A DNA stretch of 64,000 nt from Arthrobacter stackebrandtii (GTDB taxonomy: Bacteria > Actinomycetota > Actinomycetes > Actinomycetales > Micrococcaceae). Positions 38,834 to 48,381 of this stretch are shown here, piece after piece. The stretch spans positions 3,720,001-3,784,000 of the forward strand of contig NZ_JAGIOI010000001.1 of NCBI RefSeq assembly GCF_017876675.1, given 5' to 3'. The notes under the pieces were generated by a model. The model was given only the letters and a program-made list of their open reading frames with translations. It was not told where the DNA came from and did not search any database. The stretch's first letter is position 1. Each line of letters begins with the position of its first letter. The position numbers and the translations under genes are program-made.

Positions 38834-39685
38834 GTGAGCCTGCAAGCACACCCGGTTGGCCACGCCGGGCCGGTGCGAGACCCGGTGATCAGCCTGCGCG
38901 GGATCTCCAAAAGCTTTGGTGCCGTCAGGGCCCTGGATGCTGTGGACCTGGACATCTTCCGCGGCGAGGTGGTTGCGATCGTCGGAGACAACGGTGCCGG
39001 CAAATCCACGCTCGTCAAAATTCTGGCAGGGGTGCACCCCCAGGATTCGGGCACCATCAGCTTCGACGGCAGCGAAGTCTCCATACCGTCACCAGCGGAA
39101 TCGCGAACCCTGGGCCTGGCCACCGTGTTTCAGGACTTGGCACTGTGCGACAATCTGGACGTCGTGTCGAACCTTTTCCTGGGGCGCGAAATGGGAGGGC
39201 TGACGCTCGACGAGGAAGAGATGGAAAAGCGTTCCTGGGAACTCCTCCAGCAGCTGTCCGCGAAAATCCCCTCGGTGCGGACCGCCGTCGCCTCGCTGTC
39301 CGGAGGGCAGCGCCAGACGGTGGCCATTGCCAGGTCCCTGATTGGCGAACCGTCGGTGGTCATCCTCGACGAGCCGACGGCGGCACTCGGCGTCGCCCAG
39401 ACCGCGGAAGTGCTGAACCTCATTGAGCGGCTGCGCGAACGCGGCCTCGGCGTGGTGCTGATCAGCCACAACATGGCCGACGTGCAGGCCGTCGCCGACC
39501 GCGTCGCGGTGCTGCGGCTGGGACGCAACAACGGTGACTTCATGGTGGCCGACGTCAGCTACGAGGACATCATCGCCGCCATCACCGGTGCCAGCGACAA
39601 TGCCGTCACCCGGCGGGCGAGCGCCCAGGCCACGGGCAGCCGGGCCGACGGCGGCCGCAACCCGGAGGAGGGGCTTCGACCATGA
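38834..39685 (+). CDS. xylG: Sugar ABC transporter ATP-binding protein (single cassette)
   Basis: A 283-residue ATPase with one nucleotide-binding domain. Walker A GDNGAGKST, Q-loop TVFQDLALCDN, signature LSGGQRQ, Walker B VVILDEPTAAL and the switch His in LISHNMAD are all present. Most carbohydrate-uptake-2 transporters use a tandem (two-cassette) ATPase, so this half-length type would homodimerise. The GTG at 38834 follows AAAGGAG. It overlaps the permease gene by 4 bases. Confidence 0.88.
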   Translation: MSLQAHPVGHAGPVRDPVISLRGISKSFGAVRALDAVDLDIFRGEVVAIVGDNGAGKSTLVKILAGVHPQDSGTISFDGSEVSIPSPAESRTLGLATVFQDLALCDNLDVVSNLFLGREMGGLTLDEEEMEKRSWELLQQLSAKIPSVRTAVASLSGGQRQTVAIARSLIGEPSVVILDEPTAALGVAQTAEVLNLIERLRERGLGVVLISHNMADVQAVADRVAVLRLGRNNGDFMVADVSYEDIIAAITGASDNAVTRRASAQATGSRADGGRNPEEGLRP

Positions 39686-40959
39686 AAACCCCCACAAGCC
39701 CGCCGACACCCCCGACGCCCGGAGCCCCCGCCGGGGTGGCAGCCGACCGGCAGGATGAGCGGCTCGCCAACGACGAGGGCATCGGCGGTGCCATCGCATC
39801 CTTCCGCCGCCGCGTGGCCGGTGGCGACCTCGGCTCCCTTCCAGTGGTGATCGGCCTGGTCATCATCTGGGCGATCTTCCAAATCCTGAACCCCAACTTT
39901 CTGTCCGCCAACAACCTGGTGAACCTGTCGCTGCAGTGCGCCGCCACCGGAACCATCGCGATCGGCGTGGTGCTGGTGCTGCTGGTGGCACAGATCGACC
40001 TGTCGATCGGCTCCGTCAGCGGCCTGTCCGCTGCGATCCTGGGCGTGGGCATCACCGTTGCCGGCTGGCCCATCTGGCTTGCCATCGTCGTCGCCGTCGC
40101 TGTGGGCCTGCTCATCGGACTCGTCTACGGTCTCCTTTTCACCAAGTTTGGTGTGCCGACGTTTGTGATCACGCTGGCCGGCCTGCTGGCGTTCCTCGGC
40201 CTGCAGCTGCGGGTGCTGGGGCCGAACGGATCGATCAACCTTCCGTACGACTCATGGATTGTGCAGTTCGCACAGGCATGGTTTCTGCCGCCGTGGCTGG
40301 CGATCCTGCTGGCGGTTGCGGCTGCCGCGGGCATGTTCGCCTCGGACTGGATGCGTGCCAGGCGGCGCCGCGCGGCCGGGCTGTCCACCGGGCCGGTGTC
40401 GCTGATGGTCATCAAGAGCGCGGCGCTGCTGGTTGTCCTGATAGCCGCCGTCGCCTACCTGGCCACCGACCGCGGGGTCGGGATGATGTTCCTCCTGTTC
40501 GTGGTCCTGGTCGTGGTCATGAACTTCTTCCTCAGCCGCACCCGCTGGGGACGCGCCATCTACGCCGTCGGCGGCAACGTCGAGGCCGCACGCCGCGCCG
40601 GCATCAAGGTCAACCGCATCTACATCTCGGCGCTCATGTTCGGCACATTCTTCGCAACGATCGGCGGCCTGCTCGCCTCGGCCCGGCTGACCTCGGCCAG
40701 CCTTTCCAGCGGCGGCGGCGACACCAACCTCGTGGCCATTGCCGCAGCCGTCATTGGCGGAACCAGCCTGTTCGGCGGACGCGGCAGCGCCTACTCTGCA
40801 CTGCTGGGCATCCTGGTGATCCAGTCCATCTCCAATGGGCTGACCCTGTTGAACCTGGATTCCTCCATCCGCTACATGATCACCGGTGCAGTGCTGCTGC
40901 TGGCTGTCATCATTGACTCCCTGTCACGCCGCTCGCGTGCCAGCCACGGCCAGGCGTAG
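39682..40959 (+). CDS. xylH: Sugar ABC transporter permease (XylH/RbsC-like)
   Basis: A 425-residue BPD_transp_2-family permease with about 10-12 hydrophobic segments. It has the conserved LVAQIDLSIGSVSGLSAAI after the second segment, NFFLSRTRWGRAIYAVGGN, and a terminal IGGTSLFGGRGS loop. An N-terminal Pro-rich extension of about 30 residues precedes the domain. It completes xylF-xylG-xylH; no isomerase, kinase or sugar regulator gene follows. Confidence 0.88.
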   Translation: MKTPTSPPTPPTPGAPAGVAADRQDERLANDEGIGGAIASFRRRVAGGDLGSLPVVIGLVIIWAIFQILNPNFLSANNLVNLSLQCAATGTIAIGVVLVLLVAQIDLSIGSVSGLSAAILGVGITVAGWPIWLAIVVAVAVGLLIGLVYGLLFTKFGVPTFVITLAGLLAFLGLQLRVLGPNGSINLPYDSWIVQFAQAWFLPPWLAILLAVAAAAGMFASDWMRARRRRAAGLSTGPVSLMVIKSAALLVVLIAAVAYLATDRGVGMMFLLFVVLVVVMNFFLSRTRWGRAIYAVGGNVEAARRAGIKVNRIYISALMFGTFFATIGGLLASARLTSASLSSGGGDTNLVAIAAAVIGGTSLFGGRGSAYSALLGILVIQSISNGLTLLNLDSSIRYMITGAVLLLAVIIDSLSRRSRASHGQA

Positions 40960-41006
40960 CTGCGCCCGCGGCGGCCGCGAAGATTCGCAGCAGTTTCCCA
41001 GCTCCT

Positions 41007-41035
41007 TTGCCCACCAGCGCGACTACGATTATTAG
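41007..41035 (+). promoter_or_regulatory. Possible promoter of the DHA2 transporter gene
   Basis: TTGCCC (41007-41012) and TATTAG (41030-41035) are 17 bases apart. Transcription would begin about 50 bases before the GTG at 41093. The match is moderate. Confidence 0.4.
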
Positions 41036-41092
41036 TTAGCAGAGGTAGCCATATTCCCCTGCCCCGGTCAATGTGCAAAGGGGCTGGCGCGC

Positions 41093-43013
41093 GTGCTTCA
41101 GGCAAAGCTGCAAAATTCGAACAAAGATTCGAGCAAAGGTTCGTTTCGGGGCTCCGGCAAGGGGCAGGCCCGCAGCGCCCGCGACCTGGCCAAGCCGCAC
41201 TACAAGTGGATCGCCCTCTCCAACACCACCCTCGGCGTGCTTATGGCCTCCATCAACGCCTCGATCCTGCTGATCGCGCTGCCGGACATCTTCCGCGGCG
41301 TCGGCATCAACCCCCTCGCGCCCGGCAACACCAGCCTGCTGCTGTGGCTGATCATGGGCTACATGGTGGTCACCGCCGTGCTGGTGGTCAGCTTCGGCCG
41401 GATGGGGGGACATGTACGGCCGCGTGAAAATGTACAACGCAGGCTTCGCCATCTTCACCATCTTCTCCATCCTGCTGGCCGCGACCTGGATGCAGGGCAC
41501 GCAAGCCGTGATGTGGCTGATCGTCATGCGCATCCTGCAGGGTGTGGGCGGGGCCATGCTGATGGCAAACTCCAATGCCATCATCACCGACGCCTTTCCC
41601 GTGGACCAGCGCGGACTGGCCCTGGGGCTGAACCAGGTGGCGGGCATTGCAGGCTCGTTCCTGGGCCTGGTCATTGGCGGCCTGCTGGGCCCCATTGACT
41701 GGCGCCTGGTCTTCCTGGTGTCGGTCCCCGTGGGCGTCTTCGGCACCGTCTGGGCCTACCTGAGATTGCATGAGACGGGGGTGCGCCAGCCGGCCCGCCT
41801 CGACTGGTGGGGCAACGCGACATTCGCCGTGGGCCTGATCGCCGTCCTGGTGGGCATCACCTGCGGCATCCAGCCCTACGGCGCCCACACCATGGGCTGG
41901 ACCAACCCCTGGGTGCTGGGTGCGCTCGCAGGCGGTGCGGCCGTTCTTGCGCTCTTCGTCGCCGTCGAGTTGCGCGCGCCCGACCCCATGTTCGAACTCT
42001 CCCTGTTCCGCCTCCGCGCCTTCACGGCCGGCAACCTCGCCAGCCTGCTCTCCGCCATTGGCCGCGGCGGGCTGATGTTCATCCTGATCATCTGGCTGCA
42101 GGGCATCTGGCTCCCGCGCCACGGCTACAGCTTCGCCGACACCCCTCTCTGGGCCGGCATCTGCATGCTGCCCCTGACGGCCGGATTCCTCGTGGCCGGG
42201 CCCATTTCCGGCGCCATCTCGGACATGCGCGGTGCCCGCCTGCTCGCCACCGGCGGCATGGTCGTGGCCGCGCTGAGCTTCGGCTGGCTGCTGCTGCTGC
42301 CGGTGAACTTCGCCTACTGGACGTTCGCCCTGGCCCTGCTGCTCAACGGGATCGGGATGGGCCTGTTCGCCGCCCCCAACCGCGCCGGCATCATGAACGC
42401 CCTGCCGCCCAACCGCCGCGGCGTGGGCGCCGGCATGAGCACCACCTTCCAAAACTCGGCGATGGTGCTCTCGATCGGCATCTTCTTCTCCCTCATGGTC
42501 ACCGGCCTGGCCCGCACCCTGCCCGCCACCCTGGGCGCCGGGCTCACGGCACACGGGGTCGGCGCGGTTGACGCCGCACATGTCGCCAACCTGCCCCCGG
42601 TCTCCGTGCTGTTTGCCTCACTGCTGGGCTACAATCCCGTCCAGACGCTGCTGGGCCCGGCCGCCCTCTCGCAGCTTCCGCCGTCCGACGCCGGATACCT
42701 CACCGGCCGCGGCTTCTTCCCGGCACTGATTTCGGGCCCCTTTGCAGACGGGCTCACCGTGGCTTTTGGCTTCGCGATCGTTGCCTGCCTGGTCGCTGCC
42801 GTGGCCTCGGCCCTGCGCGGCGGCAAGTACGCGTATGGGGATGGCCCCGGCGCAACGGGACGTTCGAACACTAATTCGAGCACTGGGTCGAACATGGCTG
42901 GACAGGGCTCAGCACAGCGCCCGCAGATAGCGCCTGCGCACCCGCCGCTGCACCACCTTCAACACCGGAAACAAGGCCCGCCACGGCTGCTGCGGCGCGG
43001 CGCGCGTCAATGA
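41093..43013 (+). pseudogene. DHA2-type MFS multidrug transporter, split by a +1 frameshift
   Basis: Two frames together encode a 14-helix MFS exporter. The first (from GTG 41093) gives the charged N-terminus and helices 1-2 and ends in phase at SFGRMG. The second picks up with DMYGRVKMYNAGFAIFTIF and runs to 43013. The join is a run of six G at 41404-41409; five G would restore one reading frame (Met-Gly-Asp-Met). This may be a real mutation, a slippery site or a base-calling error. The C-terminus also runs about 105 bases into the convergent gene, with an unusual Asn/Ser-rich tail. Confidence 0.75.
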
Positions 43014-44519
43014 GCGGATGGTCAGGTGCACCTCGTCGCCAACGCGGTGGACAATGAACGCCTCCTCGCCGCTGACCGGATGCCCCGGCAGTGTCCGGTA
43101 GGCAAATCCCGCACGGTCCGCCTCATCCACCACCGCAACCACCTCCACCGGCTCCAGCACCCTCACGCCCAGGAACGCGGCCGTGACATTCAACCGCTGC
43201 CCCTCAGCCACAGGGCCCGGCGTGTCCACGGTGAATCCGCTGCGGGTCTTCACCTTCCACTGGAGCACATCGCTGCGGACGCGCTGCCACAACTCCTCGC
43301 CCGCACCCAGCCGCACGGACTCGGACCAGCCCTCCCTGTCCCACGTCCAGCTGCTGCGGGCCGGGGCGGTGAGGCTGCGCGGCCCGGCGCCAAGGGGCGA
43401 CCAGGCCGGATCGTCTTGGACCCGCGCCCACCGCTGCACCGACTCTGCCTCTGCGGCGACGTCCCGGAACCAGAAGGTGGCATCCGGGTCCCAGCCGGCC
43501 AGGACGCTCGAGCATGCCCCATCCACCGGGATGGCAACACCTGCCGTTGCGAGGTAGCCGCCCACGGTGAGGTGCACGCCGTCGTACTTGTCCTTGAAGG
43601 CGGACCAGTCCGGCATGGCCCAGTCGCCAATCCTTCCTGTGGCCTGGTACCAGTCGTGCCGCCTGGAGGCCGTAACATCGAGGGGGTGTTCGCGGCACAG
43701 CTGCGCCCAGTCGCCGGGGGAGTTGATCTCGAAGATGCGGGCGCCGTCGGGAATGGTGAGCCGCTGCGCCACTGCCTCCTCCTCATTCATCCGGTCCTCC
43801 ACGAGGTATAGCCCAAGTGCTCCCTGGCCAGGCATTTCGCGGGTGCTTTTGGGCAGCTCCCAAGGCGGCCGCGACCACCAGGTGCCGCCGAAGTTCGCCG
43901 TCGGGTCGCTGGGCCGGTCCGTAGCCGCACTGCGTTCCTCGGCGATGATGCCTGCGCGCCACTCGTCCAAGGCCTGGGCCGCGGTCTTGGGTTGGGCGGC
44001 AGGGCGGGGCGGGTCCATGGTGAATTCCACGCTCCATTGGGCGTCCGTGTCCATGGGGGCGTTCCACCATTGGGTGAGCGGAGAGGCTGCGAGCGCCTGG
44101 GCGAACCGGCGCAGTGCGCGGCTCATGGGCGCGCTCGCAGCCAGCATGTCATCGCCGTCCGGCGGCTGCCAGTAGCGGGCGTTGTCCACCGTGGCGCCGA
44201 GTGCCGTCAGGAGCTCGGCCTCCGTGAACTCCGGGAGCGGCACGGTGTCGAGCAAGGAAGCCACCTCGTCGGGCGATGGGGTGGGAAGCCCGGCATCCGA
44301 GCCGGGGCCAAACACCTTCACGGACTGCCCGCGGCCGGGGTCAAGGTTGTAGGAGGCGTAAAAGCGGGCAGTGCCAAAATCGCTCTGGTCCGGATCGGCG
44401 GAGGCGGCCAGCGCAGCCATGCCTGCAAGTTCCAGGCACAGGCGCCGCCCGCGCGGCCCGGCAAGCAGGGCGTCGGCGTTCAGGGCTGCGGGATCGGGCC
44501 GGGCGGGGGTCTGCGTCAT
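42909..44519 (-). CDS. Large hypothetical protein with C-terminal DUF1990 domain
   Basis: A 536-residue cytoplasmic protein. The last ~120 residues (about 417-533) match the DUF1990 family by eye (VLQWKVKTRSGF, VVDEADRAGFAYRTLPGHP, SGEEAFIVH), a small domain that normally stands alone. The first ~400 residues, rich in Trp and Asp (ARYWQPPDGDDML, LTQWWNAPMDTDAQW), are not a family I recognise. No signal peptide or helices are seen. It lies 9 bases downstream of the GlxA-type regulator and is probably in its operon. Its 3' end overlaps the MFS gene on the other strand. Confidence 0.7.
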   Translation of the reverse strand: MTQTPARPDPAALNADALLAGPRGRRLCLELAGMAALAASADPDQSDFGTARFYASYNLDPGRGQSVKVFGPGSDAGLPTPSPDEVASLLDTVPLPEFTEAELLTALGATVDNARYWQPPDGDDMLAASAPMSRALRRFAQALAASPLTQWWNAPMDTDAQWSVEFTMDPPRPAAQPKTAAQALDEWRAGIIAEERSAATDRPSDPTANFGGTWWSRPPWELPKSTREMPGQGALGLYLVEDRMNEEEAVAQRLTIPDGARIFEINSPGDWAQLCREHPLDVTASRRHDWYQATGRIGDWAMPDWSAFKDKYDGVHLTVGGYLATAGVAIPVDGACSSVLAGWDPDATFWFRDVAAEAESVQRWARVQDDPAWSPLGAGPRSLTAPARSSWTWDREGWSESVRLGAGEELWQRVRSDVLQWKVKTRSGFTVDTPGPVAEGQRLNVTAAFLGVRVLEPVEVVAVVDEADRAGFAYRTLPGHPVSGEEAFIVHRVGDEVHLTIRSLTRAAPQQPWRALFPVLKVVQRRVRRRYLRALC

Positions 44520-44528
44520 GGGGCCAGC

Positions 44529-45569
44529 CTACCGGGGAGCGGCTGGCGCCCCGGTGCCGTGTGTTGCAAAGGCGTGGCGGTACTGGCTGGGGGTCAGGGA
44601 GGTGGATTTCTTGAAGACTTGGCGGAAATTGGCGCCGCTGCCAAGCCCAACTGCCGCGGAAATCCTGTCAATCGGGGAGGTTGTCGTCTCCAGGAGCTCC
44701 TTGGCACGTTCCACCCGTTGCATGGCAAGCCATTTCATCGGCGTGAGGCCCACATGCGCCTCGAAGCGGCGCGCCAACGTTCGTTCGCTGAGTGCCGTGG
44801 CTTCTGCGATGTCTGCGGCCGCCAGGGGGTGGTGCAGGTGCCTGATGGCCCACTCCATGGCAAGTGCGACGTCGGCCGGCTGCACCGCGCCGCCGTGCGG
44901 GGTCCGGTGCTCGATGAACTGCGACTGGGTCCCTGCGCGCCGGGGTGCGGCGACCGTTGACTTGGCGGCGCGGTTTGCTGCGGCGGAGCCCCAGTCGGTC
45001 CGGACAAGGTGCAGGCAGAGGTCGATGCCGGCTGCAACGCCCGCCGAGGTCATCACCAGGCCGTTGTCGACAAAGAGCACATTCTCGTCCACCAGGACAT
45101 TTGGATGGAGCAGGGAGAGGGCTGCGGTTGATTCCCAGTGGGTTGTTGCCCGCAGCCCGTCCAGGATTCCGGCCTGGGCCAGGGCAAAGGCGCCGGTGCA
45201 GATGGAGACCATGCGTGCTCCGCGCTGATGTGCCGCGGACAGGGCCGAGGCAACTTCGGGTGGCAGGGGCTCCCTGCAGGTGGTGTAGCCGGGGACGATC
45301 ACCGTGTGGACCTCCGAAAGCAGGTCCAGGTCCCTGTCAGGGGCAACTGTGAACCCGCCGATGGAAGGAACAGGGATCCGCCCAGCTGAGCACGTTGCCA
45401 CGTCGTACAGGCCGGTGGTGTTCCGCCCCAGAATTTGCACGGGGATGCCGAAGTCCAGGGGCAGCACGTCCGGCAGTGCCAGGACCGCCACCTTGATGGG
45501 GGCCGCACCTTCCGCTTTGCCCTGTGGGGGAGCTGGGGCTGGAGAGGCCTTGGCTGGATTCTTTCGCAT
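44529..45569 (-). CDS. GlxA-family transcriptional regulator (DJ-1/PfpI plus AraC HTH)
   Basis: A 346-residue regulator. The N-terminal DJ-1/PfpI-like domain (about 25-200) includes the nucleophile-elbow sequence VSICTGAFALAQAG. A C-terminal AraC-type double HTH (about 240-335) carries ADIAEATALSERTLARRFEAH and IDRISAAVGLGSGANFRQVF. Members activate genes for amines, betaine or similar small molecules; the signal here is unknown. It is divergent from the MFS gene at 45623 and upstream of the DUF1990 fusion gene, both candidate targets. Confidence 0.88.
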   Translation of the reverse strand: MRKNPAKASPAPAPPQGKAEGAAPIKVAVLALPDVLPLDFGIPVQILGRNTTGLYDVATCSAGRIPVPSIGGFTVAPDRDLDLLSEVHTVIVPGYTTCREPLPPEVASALSAAHQRGARMVSICTGAFALAQAGILDGLRATTHWESTAALSLLHPNVLVDENVLFVDNGLVMTSAGVAAGIDLCLHLVRTDWGSAAANRAAKSTVAAPRRAGTQSQFIEHRTPHGGAVQPADVALAMEWAIRHLHHPLAAADIAEATALSERTLARRFEAHVGLTPMKWLAMQRVERAKELLETTTSPIDRISAAVGLGSGANFRQVFKKSTSLTPSQYRHAFATHGTGAPAAPR

Positions 45570-45622
45570 AGTGGCTATCTTGCCACTGTCGGGGTCCTGT
45601 GTCCCGATGAAACGGTGGAGTC

Positions 45623-46873
45623 ATGATGAACAAAGATTCCCGATTCCGCAGCCTGCTCGCACGGCTCGTGCTCGCCCAGGCCTGCTACTTCATGATTGTC
45701 AGCATCGACCTGACTCTGACCGGACTGGTGGGCATGTCGCTTGCGCCGGCCCCGGTGCTGACCACGCTGCCACTGAGCCTCATAGTTGTGGTTGGGACGG
45801 CCTGCTCGTTCCTTGCCGGGCATGCAGCCGCACGGTTTGGCTACCGGCCGGTCATGGTTGCGGGAGCGCTGACCGCCGTCATGGGAGGTGCGCTCTCCGC
45901 AGTGGCGGTGGCAACCCAGTCATTCGCCCTGTTCTGCATCGGCACGGCCATCACCGGCGGCTACCGTGCAGTCGGAGGCTTCCTTCGCTTCGTCGCTTCC
46001 GAATATGCGCCGGCGGCCAGGAGGGAGCGCGCCCTGGCTTTGGTGATGTACGGGGGAGTCATCGCTGCTGCACTGGGACCGTTCGCGGCAGTTGCCTCCT
46101 CCCGGGCAGCCTTCATCCCCTATCTTGGTTCGTGCCTGCTCATCGTGGCCCTGGGTGTTGTTGCGGTGGCCCTTGCCATGACCATGCCGGCCGCCGCTGC
46201 CGGCGGGGTTGAGTTGAGGGAGCCTGCGATCCGGGTGCGGGAGCGCGCAGGGCACCTGCCGTTCCTGCGGGCCGTCGTGGTGCTGGCTGGATCCGGACTC
46301 GTGATGACCCTGGTCATGGCCGCAGGCCCCCTGGCCAATGCCCATGCAGGACATTCATCTCAGCTGGGTGCTTCGATGATCCAGTGGCACTTGGTTGGCA
46401 TGTTTGCACCTTCCGTGGTCAGCGCACAGCTTCTCAAGCGGACGGGCATGTCTGCAACCATTGCCCTGGGATGCATGGTCATGGCCGGAGGGTGTGCCTT
46501 CGGCGTCTTGAGCGACGCGGGCTGGGTCATGGTGCTGGCGCTGGCCCTGGTGGGAGTTGGCTGGAACCTTCTGTTCGTGGCGGGATCGGCACTGCTGCTG
46601 CAGTCCTACCCCCAGGGCCGGGGGGCAAGGCTGCAGGGCTTCGCCGACGGGGCAACGGCGGCCATCTCGGCGTCAGGCTCATTCGCGGCTGCCGGGTTGC
46701 TCCACGGTGTGGGATGGGGAGGCGTCAACCTGATCGCATTCGCCGCAACCGCCGCGGTATTGGCTGCATCGGGCTGGCTGGCCGTGCGCCACAAACGCAT
46801 GGCAGCATCAGATGCAGCCGCGGCCATGCAGGCCGGGACAGAGGCAGCGGAGAGTCTCGCGGTCTCGCACTAG
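45623..46873 (+). CDS. MFS transporter
   Basis: A 416-residue, 12-helix major facilitator. The loop after helix 2 is FLAGHAAARFGYRPVMVAGA, a variant of the family signature, and there is a central cytoplasmic loop near residue 200-220. GGTGGAG lies just upstream of tandem ATGs at 45623 and 45626. The substrate is unknown. Divergent placement next to the GlxA-type regulator suggests that the regulator controls it. Confidence 0.82.
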   Translation: MMNKDSRFRSLLARLVLAQACYFMIVSIDLTLTGLVGMSLAPAPVLTTLPLSLIVVVGTACSFLAGHAAARFGYRPVMVAGALTAVMGGALSAVAVATQSFALFCIGTAITGGYRAVGGFLRFVASEYAPAARRERALALVMYGGVIAAALGPFAAVASSRAAFIPYLGSCLLIVALGVVAVALAMTMPAAAAGGVELREPAIRVRERAGHLPFLRAVVVLAGSGLVMTLVMAAGPLANAHAGHSSQLGASMIQWHLVGMFAPSVVSAQLLKRTGMSATIALGCMVMAGGCAFGVLSDAGWVMVLALALVGVGWNLLFVAGSALLLQSYPQGRGARLQGFADGATAAISASGSFAAAGLLHGVGWGGVNLIAFAATAAVLAASGWLAVRHKRMAASDAAAAMQAGTEAAESLAVSH

Positions 46874-46883
46874 GGGTGCAAGC

Positions 46884-47369
46884 TCAGCCCAGCTGCACCC
46901 GGACGCTCTTGCCCGTCGGCACCCCGTCGACGGTGAACTCGATGCTCAGGTGCTTCACGCCTGCCGGCGGTTCGGGAACGAACGCCCAGGAGCCGTCCCA
47001 TTCGCTGCCGGTGCCCGCCAGCTGTCCTCCAACCCAGCGGTAGTCGGTGTCGTGGTTGTCGGTGATGACCGCGTTCACGGCACTGAGCACCGCAACGCCC
47101 GGCATGACGGGAAACTGGTGCACGTTCTCCGGGCCGACGCGCTTGCGTTCCTCCGCCCAGGCCTCGACTTCCTGCAGGTGCCGGTTGTCCAGGTCCATGG
47201 TCAGCGGGCTGGTGACACCGGCAACGTGCACCCTGATCCCGCGCTCGCCGGCAGGCCGGCCCAGGTGGTGGGGGATGTCCGCGGTGATCTCCACACCGGC
47301 CAGCCGCACATCCACGCCTTCACTGTTCGCAACCACCAGGTCGCCGGGCGCCCACACAATAGTCGTCAT
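46884..47369 (-). CDS. Hypothetical protein
   Basis: A 161-residue soluble protein without signal or helices, rich in Val and Asp, predicted to be mostly beta. Features that stand out are VWAPGDLVVANSEGVDVRL at the start and a WVGGQLAGTGSEWDGSWAF segment. I do not recognise the family. Good codon-position GC bias and convergence with the MFS gene (10 bases apart) support it as real. A GGGTGCA/TGCACCC hairpin at 46874-46900 may end both transcripts. Confidence 0.6.
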   Translation of the reverse strand: MTTIVWAPGDLVVANSEGVDVRLAGVEITADIPHHLGRPAGERGIRVHVAGVTSPLTMDLDNRHLQEVEAWAEERKRVGPENVHQFPVMPGVAVLSAVNAVITDNHDTDYRWVGGQLAGTGSEWDGSWAFVPEPPAGVKHLSIEFTVDGVPTGKSVRVQLG

Positions 47370-47435
47370 GGTTCGAGCCTAGCCACGGTGTGCATGCAAG
47401 GCCAGGGCTTCGGGCCGGCAGCGGGGACGCCGCGC

Positions 47436-48347
47436 CTACAGCTTGCGCGCCGCCCACCCGGTCCGGTGCCCGCGCACCACAAGGCCCCCGCGGCGCTCCA
47501 GCGACTCCGGCCCGTCGCCCAGCAGCAACGCCAGCGAGGCAAGGTCGGCAGGGGAGGCGGACCCCTCCAGCGCCGAGGCCATCCTTCCCAGAAAGGCGCG
47601 GCCATAGCGCGCCGCAAGCTCCGGCGTCGTGCTCCCCTCAGAGGGGAAGTGCCGGCGCTCGACGGCGAACCCCGCACCTTCCAGCCCCGCCGTCCAGTCG
47701 GGGTGGTGGTTCCATCCCCTGGCGGCGAGCACTGCATGGAGCCGCCCCTCCAGGCCTGGTTCAATTGCGGAGTCCTCTGCAAGTATGTCGGGCAGGAAGC
47801 TGGGCAGGGCATCCATCTCCACGACCAGCAGCACGCCCCCGCGGTTCAACGCAGCAAACATCTCCGCCATGGTCCGCTCCGGATCCGCCAGCTCGTGCAG
47901 GGACGAGGAGGCCCACAACAGATCAGCCGCTGCGCTCGCAGGCCAGCCCCCGTCGAGGTCCGCCTGCAGGCCGGCGGTGCGGGCGCCGAATCCGCCCTCT
48001 GTGGCGGCCGCCAGCGTGCGCTCCAGCATGTCGGCGGACTTGTCGAGGGCGGTGAGCTGCGCCTCGGGGAAGCGGCGGGCGAGGGCGAGGGTTCCGGCGC
48101 CGGATCCTGCGCCGACGTCGATGATGGTGGCGGGCGCTTCCGGCATGAGTTCGGCCGCCCATGCACTTGCCTCCTCGAGGTAGGAGCCCAGGATGAGGGC
48201 GTCCAGCTCAAGGGTGTCGGCGAGCTCGGCGTCGGTGGTGTGCGCGTGGCCGCCCGCCGAGTGGCCCGAATGGCTGGCGTGTCCGCCGCCGTGCCCCTGT
48301 GCGTGGCCGGGTGCGCCGCCGTGTTGGTGATTTTCGTGTTCCGTCAT
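47436..48347 (-). CDS. Class I SAM-dependent methyltransferase with His-rich N-terminus
   Basis: A 303-residue protein. Motif I is IIDVGAGSGAGTLALARR (about 74-90), with the acidic strand-2 end LTALDKS and motif LWASSSLHEL. Before the enzyme lies a 40-residue tail with about eleven His separated by Gly/Ala/Ser (HGGGHASHSGHSAGGHAH), reminiscent of metal-binding or metal-storage tails. The substrate is unknown. It is divergent from an XRE-cupin regulator with only 47 bases between the two starts, so a shared regulatory region is expected. Confidence 0.82.
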   Translation of the reverse strand: MTEHENHQHGGAPGHAQGHGGGHASHSGHSAGGHAHTTDAELADTLELDALILGSYLEEASAWAAELMPEAPATIIDVGAGSGAGTLALARRFPEAQLTALDKSADMLERTLAAATEGGFGARTAGLQADLDGGWPASAAADLLWASSSLHELADPERTMAEMFAALNRGGVLLVVEMDALPSFLPDILAEDSAIEPGLEGRLHAVLAARGWNHHPDWTAGLEGAGFAVERRHFPSEGSTTPELAARYGRAFLGRMASALEGSASPADLASLALLLGDGPESLERRGGLVVRGHRTGWAARKL

Positions 48348-48381
48348 GCCTCCACGGTAGTCAGGTGGTGCGCCGCGCGCA

